DNA from: Methanoregulaceae archaeon
GTDB lineage: Archaea; Halobacteriota; Methanomicrobia; Methanomicrobiales; Methanospirillaceae
Assembly (NCBI GenBank): GCA_019695435.1
Contig: JACTVF010000002.1
Span: 1-27,292, forward strand
Length of the DNA stretch: 27,292 nt
Reading direction: 5' to 3'
Shown here piece by piece: positions 5,936 through 14,447 of the stretch; within the stretch, counting starts at the first letter, position 1; each line of letters begins with the position of its first letter. Below the pieces are notes generated by a model, which made no database searches, had not been told where the DNA came from, and saw only the letters and a list, made by a program, of their open reading frames with translations. A program made the position numbers and the translations under genes.

Positions 5936-7825
5936 ATGCACCTTTGGAATGGTTCTCTATCTGATTTTGTCAAAGAGGGCGAAGCAGGTGCCCTTACAGG
6001 TGAAATGCTACAGACATTCTGGAACTATCACCGATACCAGCCAAGTGTTGCAGAAACAACGAGCTGGGACAATTCATTAAAAGCTCTTGCACTTACCGTA
6101 GATAGTTCCGGATTACAGGATGTTGGAGTTGTGCTTGAATATCACCTGCCATACACCGGATGCAGAATTGATGCTCTCTTTTTTGGAAAAAGTTCATCTG
6201 ACACCAATTATTCCACAGTTGTCGAGCTGAAACAATGGAGTGTAGCTAAACTCAGTGACAATTCGCTGAACGTTATCGTGAACGGCGCCGAGCATGTCCA
6301 TCCATCAGAACAGGCATTGGATTATGCCAAGCATCTTTCTGAAATCCATAGTTCCTATTCTGAATATCTTATCGGGACAGCTCCGTGTTCTTATTGCCAT
6401 AATTTGCAGAAAATAAAATATACGGTGCTTGATGATGAAAGATTCGCAGAGATCCTGAAAGTCAGCCCTCTTTTTAAAAAAGGTGACGAAGAAAAATTCA
6501 TCGCTTACTTGACATCATCAGTAGGCAAAGGGCAGGGAATCGACATCATGAACAAATTCATGAACGGTCGTTTCAAGCCAAATAAAAAAATGATGGAAGT
6601 ACTGGATTCGGTCATTCATAAAAATGAAAAATGGCATCTTCTTGACAATCAGCGAATTGCCTATAACACGATATGGGCGCAGGTGCTGAAAATACAAAAA
6701 GGTACTGCGCGTAAAAAATCCGCCGTTCTGATACGAGGAGGGCCTGGCACCGGCAAAACGGTTATCGCGACGCAATTGTTAGCTGATGCTCTTAGGAATC
6801 AATTCACTGCAGTCCACACAACCGGTGGTCACGCATTCACTACCAGTTTGAGGGCCCAGTTCAAGGGAGCGGATAAACTATTTGCATGGAACCTTCATTT
6901 CAGGAAAGTCCCGACTGAAGGGGTGGATCTTCTTTTGGTGGATGAAGCACATCGCCTCCGGAAAACCAGTGATACCAGATTCACACCGGCTTCCCAACGG
7001 AACAAACACTCACAGATGGAAGAGCTCCTCAATGCTTCAAAAGTGACGGTTTTCATGCTCGATGAGAATCAATATGTAAGACCTGACGAGATTGGATCTT
7101 CACAACTGATTCGCGATGCAACCAAATCTCTCGGTATAACTCTTTTTGAATATGATCTTCATGCTCAGTTCCGATGTGGTAATTGTTACGATTATCTTAC
7201 TTGGATCGATTACCTGTTAGGGTACACATCAATTCGCCCGAATTTTTGGGCTGACCAATACGTGTTTAAAATTGTAGATACGCCCGCTGAAATCGAGCGA
7301 ATCATTCAGGATGCGAAAAAAAATCTGGAGACCGGCCGGATCGTTGCGGGATTCTGCTGGCGTTGGAGTGAACCCCTCCCGGATGGATCATTAGTACCGG
7401 ATGTGAAAATTGGGAATTGGAGCCATCCGTGGAATGAGAAACCCTCTCCCAAAAAAGTATACAAGCCAGAGAATCATCCGTACACACTCTGGGCGAATAC
7501 ACCTGTTGGGGAAACACAGGTGGGATGCATCTATAGCGCACAGGGTTTTGAATTCGATCGCGTTGGAGTCATCTGGGGGGAGGATCTTGTCTGGAGGAAA
7601 AACAGATGGGTTGCCCAACGAGAGAGATCATTCGATAGCCCGTTAAAAGTAAAGACCGTAGACATGCTCAAATTACTGCGTAATGTTTACCGGGTATTAT
7701 TGACGCGCGGTATCAGAGAGACGTGGTTGCTGTGTCTTGACGACGAGACAAAAGAACACATTGCCGAGGAGTTCCAGCGTCTGCAAGAATCGATCCCTGA
7801 AGAGAGCTCGAATTACCATACTTGA
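5936..7825 (+). CDS. PD-(D/E)XK nuclease fused to Schlafen-group-3 (DUF2075) helicase
   Basis: A 629-residue cytoplasmic fusion. N-terminal nuclease: D79 in CRIDALFFG, E97-x-K99 in VVELKQW, then a Q-motif helix (EQALDYAKHL, about 125-134), a complete PD-(D/E)XK set. C-terminal superfamily-1-type helicase of the SLFN-g3/DUF2075 family: Walker A GGPGTGKT (268-275), Walker B LLLVDEAH (332-339), AQFRCG (410-415), SAQGFEF (534-540) and an arginine-finger segment YRVLLTRG (585-592). Probably an ATP-driven nuclease acting on foreign nucleic acid; this family is common among defence genes. Start ATG 5936 has GAGGAT upstream. The gene is AT-richer by eye than the downstream MFS gene, suggesting transfer. 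It converges on the MFS gene with a 10-base gap. Confidence 0.88.
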   Translation: MHLWNGSLSDFVKEGEAGALTGEMLQTFWNYHRYQPSVAETTSWDNSLKALALTVDSSGLQDVGVVLEYHLPYTGCRIDALFFGKSSSDTNYSTVVELKQWSVAKLSDNSLNVIVNGAEHVHPSEQALDYAKHLSEIHSSYSEYLIGTAPCSYCHNLQKIKYTVLDDERFAEILKVSPLFKKGDEEKFIAYLTSSVGKGQGIDIMNKFMNGRFKPNKKMMEVLDSVIHKNEKWHLLDNQRIAYNTIWAQVLKIQKGTARKKSAVLIRGGPGTGKTVIATQLLADALRNQFTAVHTTGGHAFTTSLRAQFKGADKLFAWNLHFRKVPTEGVDLLLVDEAHRLRKTSDTRFTPASQRNKHSQMEELLNASKVTVFMLDENQYVRPDEIGSSQLIRDATKSLGITLFEYDLHAQFRCGNCYDYLTWIDYLLGYTSIRPNFWADQYVFKIVDTPAEIERIIQDAKKNLETGRIVAGFCWRWSEPLPDGSLVPDVKIGNWSHPWNEKPSPKKVYKPENHPYTLWANTPVGETQVGCIYSAQGFEFDRVGVIWGEDLVWRKNRWVAQRERSFDSPLKVKTVDMLKLLRNVYRVLLTRGIRETWLLCLDDETKEHIAEEFQRLQESIPEESSNYHT

Positions 7826-7835
7826 TAAAAAAAGG

Positions 7836-9284
7836 TCAGAACCCCATCGCCACTTCGCCATCACTGCTGTCAGATGGCTCTCTTGCCCGGACCCCGAGCA
7901 TCAGCACGACCCCGATCACTTCGAGCACCATACAGAACAGGAACACCTTGTCAAACGCACCGGCAAGTTCTGCCGGGGCGATCAGATGTGCGGAGTACTC
8001 GGCAAGTTTAGGCCCGGCCGCGACCATGGCAACGAGCATGACGGTGGCGACGCCGAGCGATGACCCGAGGTTGGTCATCATCTTGACAAGACCGCTCGTC
8101 GACCCGCGGTCCTTTACCGGGCATTCACCCATCACGGCGCTGTTCAGGGGTGAGAATGCGATCCCGGTGCCGGCCCCGAGGAAGAAGAGGTAGATGCAGA
8201 CATGGCCCACGCTCGATGCAGCGGAGAGCGTCGAGAGAAAGAAGAGTGCAACCGTGCAGACAAGAAAACCGGTGATAATGGGTTTCTTGGTCCCAATCAC
8301 ATCCGAGATCTTCCCGGCAATCGGGGCGGTGAGGATCATCCCTACAGGAAGCGCAAGCAGGATCGTACCCGCGTTGTCGGTCGGGATCTTCTTGACGATC
8401 TCGAGATAGAACGGCATGATGATCATGACACCGCTCATCGCCATCTGGATGAGCAGGACGCAGGCGTTCTGGAGCGAGTACGCACGGTTGGAGAAGAGGG
8501 GGATATTGACGAGCGGCTCTTTGGCCCGGCGCTCCTGCAGGTAGAACAGGAGCCAGAAGATTGCTGAAATCACGAGGGCCGTGATGCCCATCACCGGCGC
8601 CGGGCCCTGCAGCGTGGTCAGGCCGAAGATCAGGGTGCCAAGCGCAACAAATACGAGAACGATTCCCCCGTTGTCCATCTTTGAAGTAGGCGAGACCGGG
8701 GCAAGGCGGGGGATGACGTGCATGCCGAGGATGATCGCAACGATCCCGACCGGGAGGTTAACAAAGAAGATGTACTGCCAGGAGAACGCACTGGTCAGGA
8801 ACCCGCCGACAACCGGCCCGAGTGCGGCCCCGAGCATCGTAAACATCGCGACGATGCCCAGTGCCTGTCCCCGCAGGGAGGCGGCAAGGTATGACGTGAC
8901 CATGACCGCACCGAGAGCGGAGATGACCGCACCGCCCACGGCCTGGACCATCCGGGAGATAATAAGAATGTCAAGCGACGGCGAGAGCCCGCAGAGAAGG
9001 GAACCGGTGGTAAAAAGGGCAAAGCCGCCGATGAACACACTCCGGTACCCTTTCATGTCCCCGAGGCGCGAGGCCGCGAGCAGGAGGCTGACAAGGATGA
9101 TCAGGTACGCATTGAGCACCCACGATACGGCGACCGTGGACACGTCAAAGGACTTTGCAATGTCGGGAAGGGCGATGTTGACGATCGTCGCGTCGAGGCC
9201 GGCCATGAATGAGCCGAGCGCAACAACGATCACGATAAGCAGGTCTTTGGGAGACATTCTGGAGGGGGTTGGACATTCAGCCAT
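7836..9284 (-). CDS. MFS drug exporter, DHA2 (EmrB/QacA) family
   Basis: A 482-residue, roughly 14-helix major facilitator exporter, proton-coupled, probably extruding toxic organic compounds. Helix 1 has the DHA2 signature GLDATIVNIALPDIA, with the helix 2-3 loop RLGDMKGYRSVF (motif A) and a helix-5 motif C-like stretch GAALGPVVGGFL. Start ATG 9284 (MAECPTP) follows AGGA nine bases upstream; the longer frame to 9362 adds an unlikely basic tail. GC-rich, with codon use unlike the AT-rich helicase it meets tail to tail. Divergent from the 9414 gene, which shares a promoter region of about 130 bases. Substrate unknown. Confidence 0.9.
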   Translation of the reverse strand: MAECPTPSRMSPKDLLIVIVVALGSFMAGLDATIVNIALPDIAKSFDVSTVAVSWVLNAYLIILVSLLLAASRLGDMKGYRSVFIGGFALFTTGSLLCGLSPSLDILIISRMVQAVGGAVISALGAVMVTSYLAASLRGQALGIVAMFTMLGAALGPVVGGFLTSAFSWQYIFFVNLPVGIVAIILGMHVIPRLAPVSPTSKMDNGGIVLVFVALGTLIFGLTTLQGPAPVMGITALVISAIFWLLFYLQERRAKEPLVNIPLFSNRAYSLQNACVLLIQMAMSGVMIIMPFYLEIVKKIPTDNAGTILLALPVGMILTAPIAGKISDVIGTKKPIITGFLVCTVALFFLSTLSAASSVGHVCIYLFFLGAGTGIAFSPLNSAVMGECPVKDRGSTSGLVKMMTNLGSSLGVATVMLVAMVAAGPKLAEYSAHLIAPAELAGAFDKVFLFCMVLEVIGVVLMLGVRAREPSDSSDGEVAMGF

Positions 9285-9413
9285 GATTCTTGTTCCTTTG
9301 GTATGAATGATACTCCCCAGCCCTGATAATGGTTTCAGATTGCAGCGTGGGAAAAAGGGCACACTTTAATCCTGACCTGAACCAACAGGAATCATATACA
9401 CGGGGTGATGGTC

Positions 9414-9971
9414 ATGGAACACGACAACGACGCATCAGCGAGCGGCACGGCATCGTTCAAGTCCGTTGCCCAGATCTACGACGGGGACGACCCGTCGCCG
9501 GAAGAGCGCCGGGATCTCTCGGATCGTGCGGAAGACCGGATCTTCCATGCGGTACTTGCCGTCCCGAAAGGATTCCGGGGCGGACAGTGCAGGGACCTTG
9601 TCATCAGGGTGCCGGCACAGGAGCTGACGCCCGGCCGTGAGGCCGCGATCCGCTCCGCGATCCGGTCACACTTCCGGCACCGTGCAGAAGAAGTGCAGCA
9701 GGATATGAACCTGACCCAGAGGATCGGCCTGCGGGAGTTCCGGCTGACCGTTGCCGTGTGCGTTCCCTCGTTTATCGGCATCGCCGTCTGCTCGCAGTTC
9801 AAGGGTGATGCCCTCGCAGAAGTCGTGGAGAACGTCCTTGTCATCTTCTGCTGGGTCACGATCTGGCAGCCGTTCCAGTCGCTCGTGTTCGACCGGTGGA
9901 CGCAGAAGGAGACCGCGAAGGTTTACCGGAAGATCGCCGAGATGGAGATCCGCGTCCTGCCTGCGGAATAA
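9414..9971 (+). CDS. Hypothetical membrane protein with two C-terminal helices
   Basis: A 185-residue protein of unknown family. The N-terminal ~105 residues are charged and soluble, including VPKGFRGG and a basic helix (IRSAIRSHFRHRAEEV). Two hydrophobic segments (roughly 109-128 and 133-155) then form a hairpin, and a charged tail ends at residue 185. The start is chosen as ATG 9414 because GGGGTGA lies five bases before it; GTG 9405 and ATG 9408 are in frame but fall inside that ribosome site. ACTTTAATCC at 9362-9371 may be its TATA box. Divergent from the MFS exporter, which may hint at a linked function, but nothing more can be said. Confidence 0.7.
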   Translation: MEHDNDASASGTASFKSVAQIYDGDDPSPEERRDLSDRAEDRIFHAVLAVPKGFRGGQCRDLVIRVPAQELTPGREAAIRSAIRSHFRHRAEEVQQDMNLTQRIGLREFRLTVAVCVPSFIGIAVCSQFKGDALAEVVENVLVIFCWVTIWQPFQSLVFDRWTQKETAKVYRKIAEMEIRVLPAE

Positions 9972-10475
9972 GGGGGCCGCAGGAGAGAACCGGGCTTTAG
10001 AGAAATCCCTGGCAACCTGTTTGATCCACAAGATTCCGGAACAAAAGTGAACCAGCAAAAAGAGAGCGATGATTTATGCTGATCACCGAAGATCAACGAT
10101 TACGTTGGAGGAGTAATCAACGATGATATTCTTTTATCATCTGGAGGATTTGCAAGGGACCGGATAACTTTCTTGGTATTTGTACTCTGTATGAAATCGA
10201 GCATTGTCCTGTTCTGATAGGAGAACGTTGAAAAATTTGGAAATTCTGTAATGGAAAAATCGAAGAAAAAACTATTATCAGCCCGAAAAATTACCTTGTT
10301 TTTTAATCCGTTAGGTTAGGTCTCTTGTTAGAGAAATGATTTCTACAGAGTCTAAATTGGCTCTTTTAGAATTTCACTTAATTATAGGCATATTTTCAAA
10401 AAGTTTGATCTTTAAGTCCTGACAACGCAACAGCAACTCGTAGATGCAACAGAACCCTTAGGTTCAACTAAACGC
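9972..10475. other. 500-base AT-rich gap without a convincing gene
   Basis: Base composition drops to AT-rich after the GC-rich 9414 gene. A minus-strand frame is open from 10315 to 10100 but has its only ATG at 10204 and no ribosome site, and I could not recognise its product. The plus strand has only fragments. No tRNA, clear terminator or phased repeat was seen. It could be an eroded gene or a transferred spacer next to the ABC permease 3' end. Confidence 0.5.
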
Positions 10476-11246
10476 TTACAGTTTCATCTTCTTGAAAGCA
10501 TACGTACCTATGAGGATCATAGTAAGTGAAAATACACTTATTACGAAGAGATCGAGTCCCAGATTGAACCGGTGCAACCCAACAAGCGTCCCCCGCAATC
10601 CGTCCACTGAATAGGTAGCTGGGTTAACCAAAACGAAAGGAGTGAGCCATGGTGGCAGATTCTCGATAGGAAAGAGGGCCCCTGAGAGGAAGAACATCGG
10701 GAATATCAAAAAGCTGCTGATGAGCTGAAACCCTTCAGGACTCTCCATCTGTGAACCGATTATAAGACCGATGCTGACAAGCCCAACTGTCGTTACGAAT
10801 AAAAAAACACAGGAAATGGCGACCGAAAATGGAGAGAACGTGATCCCTGACAGCACACCGGTCGCCGTAAATACATAGCCGATTACGAGCAGGATGGCTG
10901 ACTGCAGGAGCGTATCAGTGGAACCCCCGAGGATCTTGCCGATAAAAATGGATGTCCTCGACATCGGGGATACCAGTACTTCTTTTAAGAAATCAATTTT
11001 TTTATCCCAGACGATATACACGCCAAAAAAAACTGCCGAAAACAAGAGCGACTGGACAAGGATTCCCGGGTACAGGAACGTTAAGTAATCCACCCCCCCG
11101 AAAGATAACACGGATCCCAGGCCTCCGCCGATAATCAGAAGCCAGAGTACCGGGTTGATGATAGATGCAACTATTCGGGACCTCTCCCGCTGGAAGACCT
11201 TGAATTCGCGGTACCAGAGCGCATAGATCCCTTTCAGCTCACTCAT
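10476..11246 (-). CDS. ABC-2 type exporter, membrane subunit
   Basis: A 256-residue six-helix permease of the ABC-2/DrrB family, forming the membrane channel for the ATPase encoded just upstream. It begins with a cytoplasmic segment (WYREFKVFQRERSR) that typically precedes the first helix in these proteins, and near the C-terminal third it has the ABC-2 signature FLIFPMFFLSGALFPIENLPPWL. The ATG overlaps the ATPase stop by four bases (ATGA), so translation is coupled. Likely exports a lipid, drug or peptide; the sequence does not identify which. Often annotated daunorubicin-resistance type, which should not be read as a substrate. Confidence 0.88.
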   Translation of the reverse strand: MSELKGIYALWYREFKVFQRERSRIVASIINPVLWLLIIGGGLGSVLSFGGVDYLTFLYPGILVQSLLFSAVFFGVYIVWDKKIDFLKEVLVSPMSRTSIFIGKILGGSTDTLLQSAILLVIGYVFTATGVLSGITFSPFSVAISCVFLFVTTVGLVSIGLIIGSQMESPEGFQLISSFLIFPMFFLSGALFPIENLPPWLTPFVLVNPATYSVDGLRGTLVGLHRFNLGLDLFVISVFSLTMILIGTYAFKKMKL

Positions 11247-12211
11247 TTTCTCAATCTCGCCTGCATTACTTTCTCAGCCCAGCCACCTTCAGGGGCACCT
11301 TCCCTGATCGTTCTGCCTGTATAGTGGAGAAATACATCCTCCAAGGTCAGCGGGCGGACCTCGACGTCTTCCACCGTGCCTACACGGCCCAGAAGGTCCT
11401 GCAGGTGCTGGCTGGCATCCTTGACGGTCACGCTGATACTTCCATCCTCATTTTTGATATTTTTAACATAGTCCAGCTTCATGAGTGATTCCACGTTGAA
11501 GTTTCTGGCTCTCATTCGGATGATATCGCCGCCAAGATCTTTTTTCAGCAGGTCCGGGGGACCAAGCACAGCGATCTTCCCTCTGTCTATGATTGCAAGC
11601 CGGTCGCAGAGCCGGTCTGCTTCATCCATGTAGTGAGTGGTAATGATGATGGTGATCTTCTTCTCCGTTGCCAGTTTCTTAATGTATTCCCAGATGTGCT
11701 CTCTGGTCTGGGGGTCGAGACCGAGCGTCGGCTCATCCAAAAATAAAATCTCGGGATGATGCATCAGGCCCCTGGCAAGCTCAAGCCTTCTCCGCATTCC
11801 TCCGGAATATTTCTTGACCATGTCGTTTTTTCTGTTCGTAAGGTCAACGAGTGCAAGGACCTCCACGATTCTTTCCTCTCTCAATTCAGCGTCCATATCG
11901 TAGAGGAGGCCATGGAGCTTCAGGTTCTCGTATCCGGTCAGCGTCTCATCAGAACTCGGGTCCTGGAAGACGATTCCGATAGATTTCCTGACCTGGTCGG
12001 GCTGGCGTATAATATCAAAACCATTCACGAGCGCCGTCCCGGATGTCGGCGGAACCAAAGTAGTCAGCATCAGGAGAGTTGTCGATTTTCCCGCCCCGTT
12101 GGGGCCAAGGAGGCCGAATACTTCCCCCTTCTCGATCTTCAAGTCAAGGTTATCAACAGCGGTGAGGTTACCAAATTTCTTTGTCAATTTTTTTGTCTCA
12201 ATGATATGCAT
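11243..12211 (-). CDS. ABC-2 exporter ATPase, DrrA type
   Basis: A 322-residue ATP-binding subunit. Walker A GPNGAGKST (36-44), Q-loop FQDP (82-85), signature YSGGMRRR (135-142), Walker B ILFLDEP (155-161) and switch His193 are all intact. A C-terminal ~100-residue extension (about 225-322) with LTLEDVFLHYTGR is characteristic of the DrrA/CcmA group. Start ATG 12211 follows GGTGA five bases upstream. It pairs with the permease through the ATGA overlap. It has its own TATA-like box, so it may be expressed apart from the oxidoreductase gene 68 bases upstream. Confidence 0.92.
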   Translation of the reverse strand: MHIIETKKLTKKFGNLTAVDNLDLKIEKGEVFGLLGPNGAGKSTTLLMLTTLVPPTSGTALVNGFDIIRQPDQVRKSIGIVFQDPSSDETLTGYENLKLHGLLYDMDAELREERIVEVLALVDLTNRKNDMVKKYSGGMRRRLELARGLMHHPEILFLDEPTLGLDPQTREHIWEYIKKLATEKKITIIITTHYMDEADRLCDRLAIIDRGKIAVLGPPDLLKKDLGGDIIRMRARNFNVESLMKLDYVKNIKNEDGSISVTVKDASQHLQDLLGRVGTVEDVEVRPLTLEDVFLHYTGRTIREGAPEGGWAEKVMQARLRK

Positions 12212-12244
12212 ATCTTCACCGTTGCTTTTTGTCCTTTACGCAAC

Positions 12245-12277
12245 CCAAGATTTCAAACTCGAACTGACTTTAAATAT
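12245..12277 (-). promoter_or_regulatory. Likely ABC operon promoter
   Basis: On the minus strand ATATTTAAAGT (12267-12277) is a good archaeal TATA box just past the oxidoreductase stop. A start about 25 bases on, near 12245, would give a leader of some 30 bases ending in the GGTGA ribosome site before ATG 12211. This is motif-based inference. Confidence 0.45.
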
Positions 12278-12279
12278 CA

Positions 12280-12972
12280 TCAACTATATTGGCTCTCGCT
12301 CAAATTGCCGGAGTTTGAATATCCTCGCTGCTCCCAGTAGCCTTGGTAGTTCGGATTGTCAGAGAGTTCAATCTCATCGATCCACTTGATCCACTTGTAT
12401 CCCCATTTGTCCTCAGCCACCAGCCGGAAGGGATAGCCGTGTTCTGCGTCAATGGTGATGTTGTTCATCTTATACGCGATGATGATATTGTTATCCATAA
12501 CGTAACTGAGCGGGAACGATGTTGTATACCCGTCTGTGGCGTGAAAGATTACGGTGTTCGCTCTAGGATCAACGCCCGCTTCATTTATGAGATCCTTGAC
12601 AAGCACGCCTTCCCAGAGGATCTTAACAGACCAGCCTTCGACGCAGTTGAGCGTGACGACCTTAGTGTAATGCTGGTGGTTGTTAAGAATATCGCCATAC
12701 GTCGAAACGGTTGTCTTTGTAGTAAGGCCGGTGATGGTGAGCCTATAATCGGACTCGTTAATGTGTTGAGTTCCGATGATGGCATTTTCTGGTACATCGC
12801 TGATGGACGAGAGATCCTGCCCCTGGTAGGACCGAACTTCGACTGCAGCGAGATTTGTGATCCCATTTGAGGACGATCCGGACCGGAATACCGAGCTCAA
12901 AAAGGCGACCACAAGAACGATTATTACGACCGCTATGACTAGGGTAATCACACGGTACGAGCGGGGGTTCAT
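12280..12972 (-). CDS. Membrane-anchored molybdopterin oxidoreductase (SUOX/YedY fold)
   Basis: A 230-residue protein with a single N-terminal membrane anchor (VITLVIAVVIIVLVVAFL, about 8-25) and an outward-facing PF00174 sulfite-oxidase-fold domain. The probable Mo-ligating cysteine is C110 in VVTLNCVEGWSVK, and the typical tail GYPFRLVAEDKWGYKWIKWIDEIE is present; YedY relatives reduce oxidised methionine or other S-/N-oxides. There is no Tat RR signal, so cofactor loading before export is unclear. Start ATG 12972 follows AGGTAA; it sits 22 bases after pgk, suggesting cotranscription. Reaction and electron donor unknown; the cytochrome b561-like protein at 14448 is a possible partner. Confidence 0.82.
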   Translation of the reverse strand: MNPRSYRVITLVIAVVIIVLVVAFLSSVFRSGSSSNGITNLAAVEVRSYQGQDLSSISDVPENAIIGTQHINESDYRLTITGLTTKTTVSTYGDILNNHQHYTKVVTLNCVEGWSVKILWEGVLVKDLINEAGVDPRANTVIFHATDGYTTSFPLSYVMDNNIIIAYKMNNITIDAEHGYPFRLVAEDKWGYKWIKWIDEIELSDNPNYQGYWEQRGYSNSGNLSESQYS

Positions 12973-12994
12973 TACTTGTTACCTGCACCCTCAA

Positions 12995-14212
12995 TTACAT
13001 TAAAGTTGGGATTGAGGAACTGGACTGGTTTCTGTCGGCCAGAACCGCTATCCCGGGCAAGATCTTTCCGGAGAGGAACTGGAGGAAGGCACCCCCGCCC
13101 GTGGAGACATGCGTCATCTTCCCGGAAAGCCCGAGCTGCGTTACAACTTCGGCTGTGGACCCACCCCCGATTACGGTCGTAGCATTGAGGCCTGCAAGAA
13201 CCATTGCAATGGATTTCGTCCCTTCTGAAAATTCCGGAACTTCGAACACTCCCATCGGACCGTTCCATGCCACCATCCGGCATTTTTTAAGCTCTTTTGT
13301 ATACTCCGTAATAGTTAGGGGCCCAATATCTGCGATCCTGCAATTCGCGGGGATCTGCTTTACACTCACCACCAGTGTAATTGCAGTGGCTTCCAGTTTT
13401 TCAGTGACAACAACATCTTCAGGAAGTAGGATTGTGACATTAAGGGCTCTCGCTTTTTGCATGATCCTCATGACTAATTCCATTTTGTCGGGTTCCACCG
13501 CAGAGATCCCCACATTACAACCCCCACCTTTCAAAAACGTGGCAGCAGTTCCTCCCCCGATGAGAACAAGATCAACATGAGGGATAATATGTTCCAGAAG
13601 TCTAATTTTCTCTCCTGCTTTTGCCCCACCAATAACAAGAGCAAAAGGCCGGGCTGGGTTCTCAAGGATACGACTCAGCTGATCGATCTCCTTTTCCATG
13701 AGGAGACCGGCTACACAGGGAAGATAATCTGCTAGCCCTACAACAGATGCATGTGCCCGGTGGCTCACGCCAAAGGCATCGTTGACGACGAGATCTGCTA
13801 GTTTGGAGAGTTCTTGGGTAAATCCGGGATCGTTCTCCTCTTCGCCCTGATAGAACCTCAGGTTTTCAAGAAGGACGACCTCTCCCTCCTGCATTCCGGA
13901 CACGACCTGCTCAACCCCGGGCCCAATCGCTTCCCGCAGAGGTTTAACCGGTCTTTGTAACAGCTCCGACAGACGCCGGGCTACGGGTTCCAGTCGCAGA
14001 TTCTCGTCTACTCTGCCATGTGGCCTGCCCAGATGGGAACAGAGAATGATCCGGGCCCTGTGACCGATCAGGTACGTGATCGTGGGGAGACAGGCACGGA
14101 GGCGGGTATCGTCTTTGATCTTTTTGTTCCGGTCCATGGGTACATTGAAATCCGTCCTTACAAGCACCCGTTTTCCGTCAACATCCACGTCCATCACAGT
14201 CTTTTTCTGCAT
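12995..14212 (-). CDS. pgk: Phosphoglycerate kinase
   Basis: A 405-residue cytoplasmic enzyme interconverting 1,3-bisphosphoglycerate and 3-phosphoglycerate with ATP. Substrate motifs RTDFNVP (19-25) and SHLGRP are present, with DDTRLR, ENLRFY, the ATP-site Lys in GGAKAGEK, and NGPMGVFE. The usual GGG(D)(S/T)A near the C-terminal third is GGGSTAEVV, so Asp is replaced by Ser; the same GGGSTA form occurs in some homologues. Start ATG 14212 has AAAGGAGA at five bases. Lies 22 bases before the oxidoreductase. The promoter holds an inverted repeat around its TATA box. Its step belongs to the same pathway that the downstream glycogen cluster feeds. Confidence 0.95.
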   Translation of the reverse strand: MQKKTVMDVDVDGKRVLVRTDFNVPMDRNKKIKDDTRLRACLPTITYLIGHRARIILCSHLGRPHGRVDENLRLEPVARRLSELLQRPVKPLREAIGPGVEQVVSGMQEGEVVLLENLRFYQGEEENDPGFTQELSKLADLVVNDAFGVSHRAHASVVGLADYLPCVAGLLMEKEIDQLSRILENPARPFALVIGGAKAGEKIRLLEHIIPHVDLVLIGGGTAATFLKGGGCNVGISAVEPDKMELVMRIMQKARALNVTILLPEDVVVTEKLEATAITLVVSVKQIPANCRIADIGPLTITEYTKELKKCRMVAWNGPMGVFEVPEFSEGTKSIAMVLAGLNATTVIGGGSTAEVVTQLGLSGKMTHVSTGGGAFLQFLSGKILPGIAVLADRNQSSSSIPTLM

Positions 14213-14270
14213 CGTTTCTCCTTTCTCTCGTAAAATCTGGACAGGAGCATTAGGTTTTGTATTGTCGTTT

Positions 14271-14300
14271 GTCCTTACTGAGATGTAAATACGTCAGGAC
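14271..14300 (-). promoter_or_regulatory. pgk promoter with inverted repeat around TATA-like box
   Basis: GTCCTTACT (14271-14279) and CGTCAGGAC (14292-14300) are inverted copies matching at seven of nine bases. Between them the minus strand reads ATTTACAT (14283-14290), a weak TATA box about 70 bases before ATG 14212. Placement over the TATA box is typical of a repressor operator. Leader length would be about 45 bases. Confidence 0.4.
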
Positions 14301-14447
14301 ACTTTCTTTAAGGTAACTCCCCGGAAACGATCCTGCCAGCGTTTGGGAATTAGTGATTGTGTATGGTCAATGGAGGAATAATAGTTTATAACGCATTTTC
14401 AGAAAAAAAATAAATATCGGTTTAGTAAATAGTGCGATTATTAACAT

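Noticed and set aside
8581..9306. A 241-codon plus-strand frame opposite the MFS exporter.
   Set aside because: It is the antisense of a well-supported DHA2 transporter in GC-rich sequence, with no recognisable domain.
10100..10315. A minus-strand open frame of about 70 codons in the 500-base gap.
   Set aside because: It lacks a start codon until codon 38, has no ribosome site and its product was not recognised; composition is simply AT-rich.
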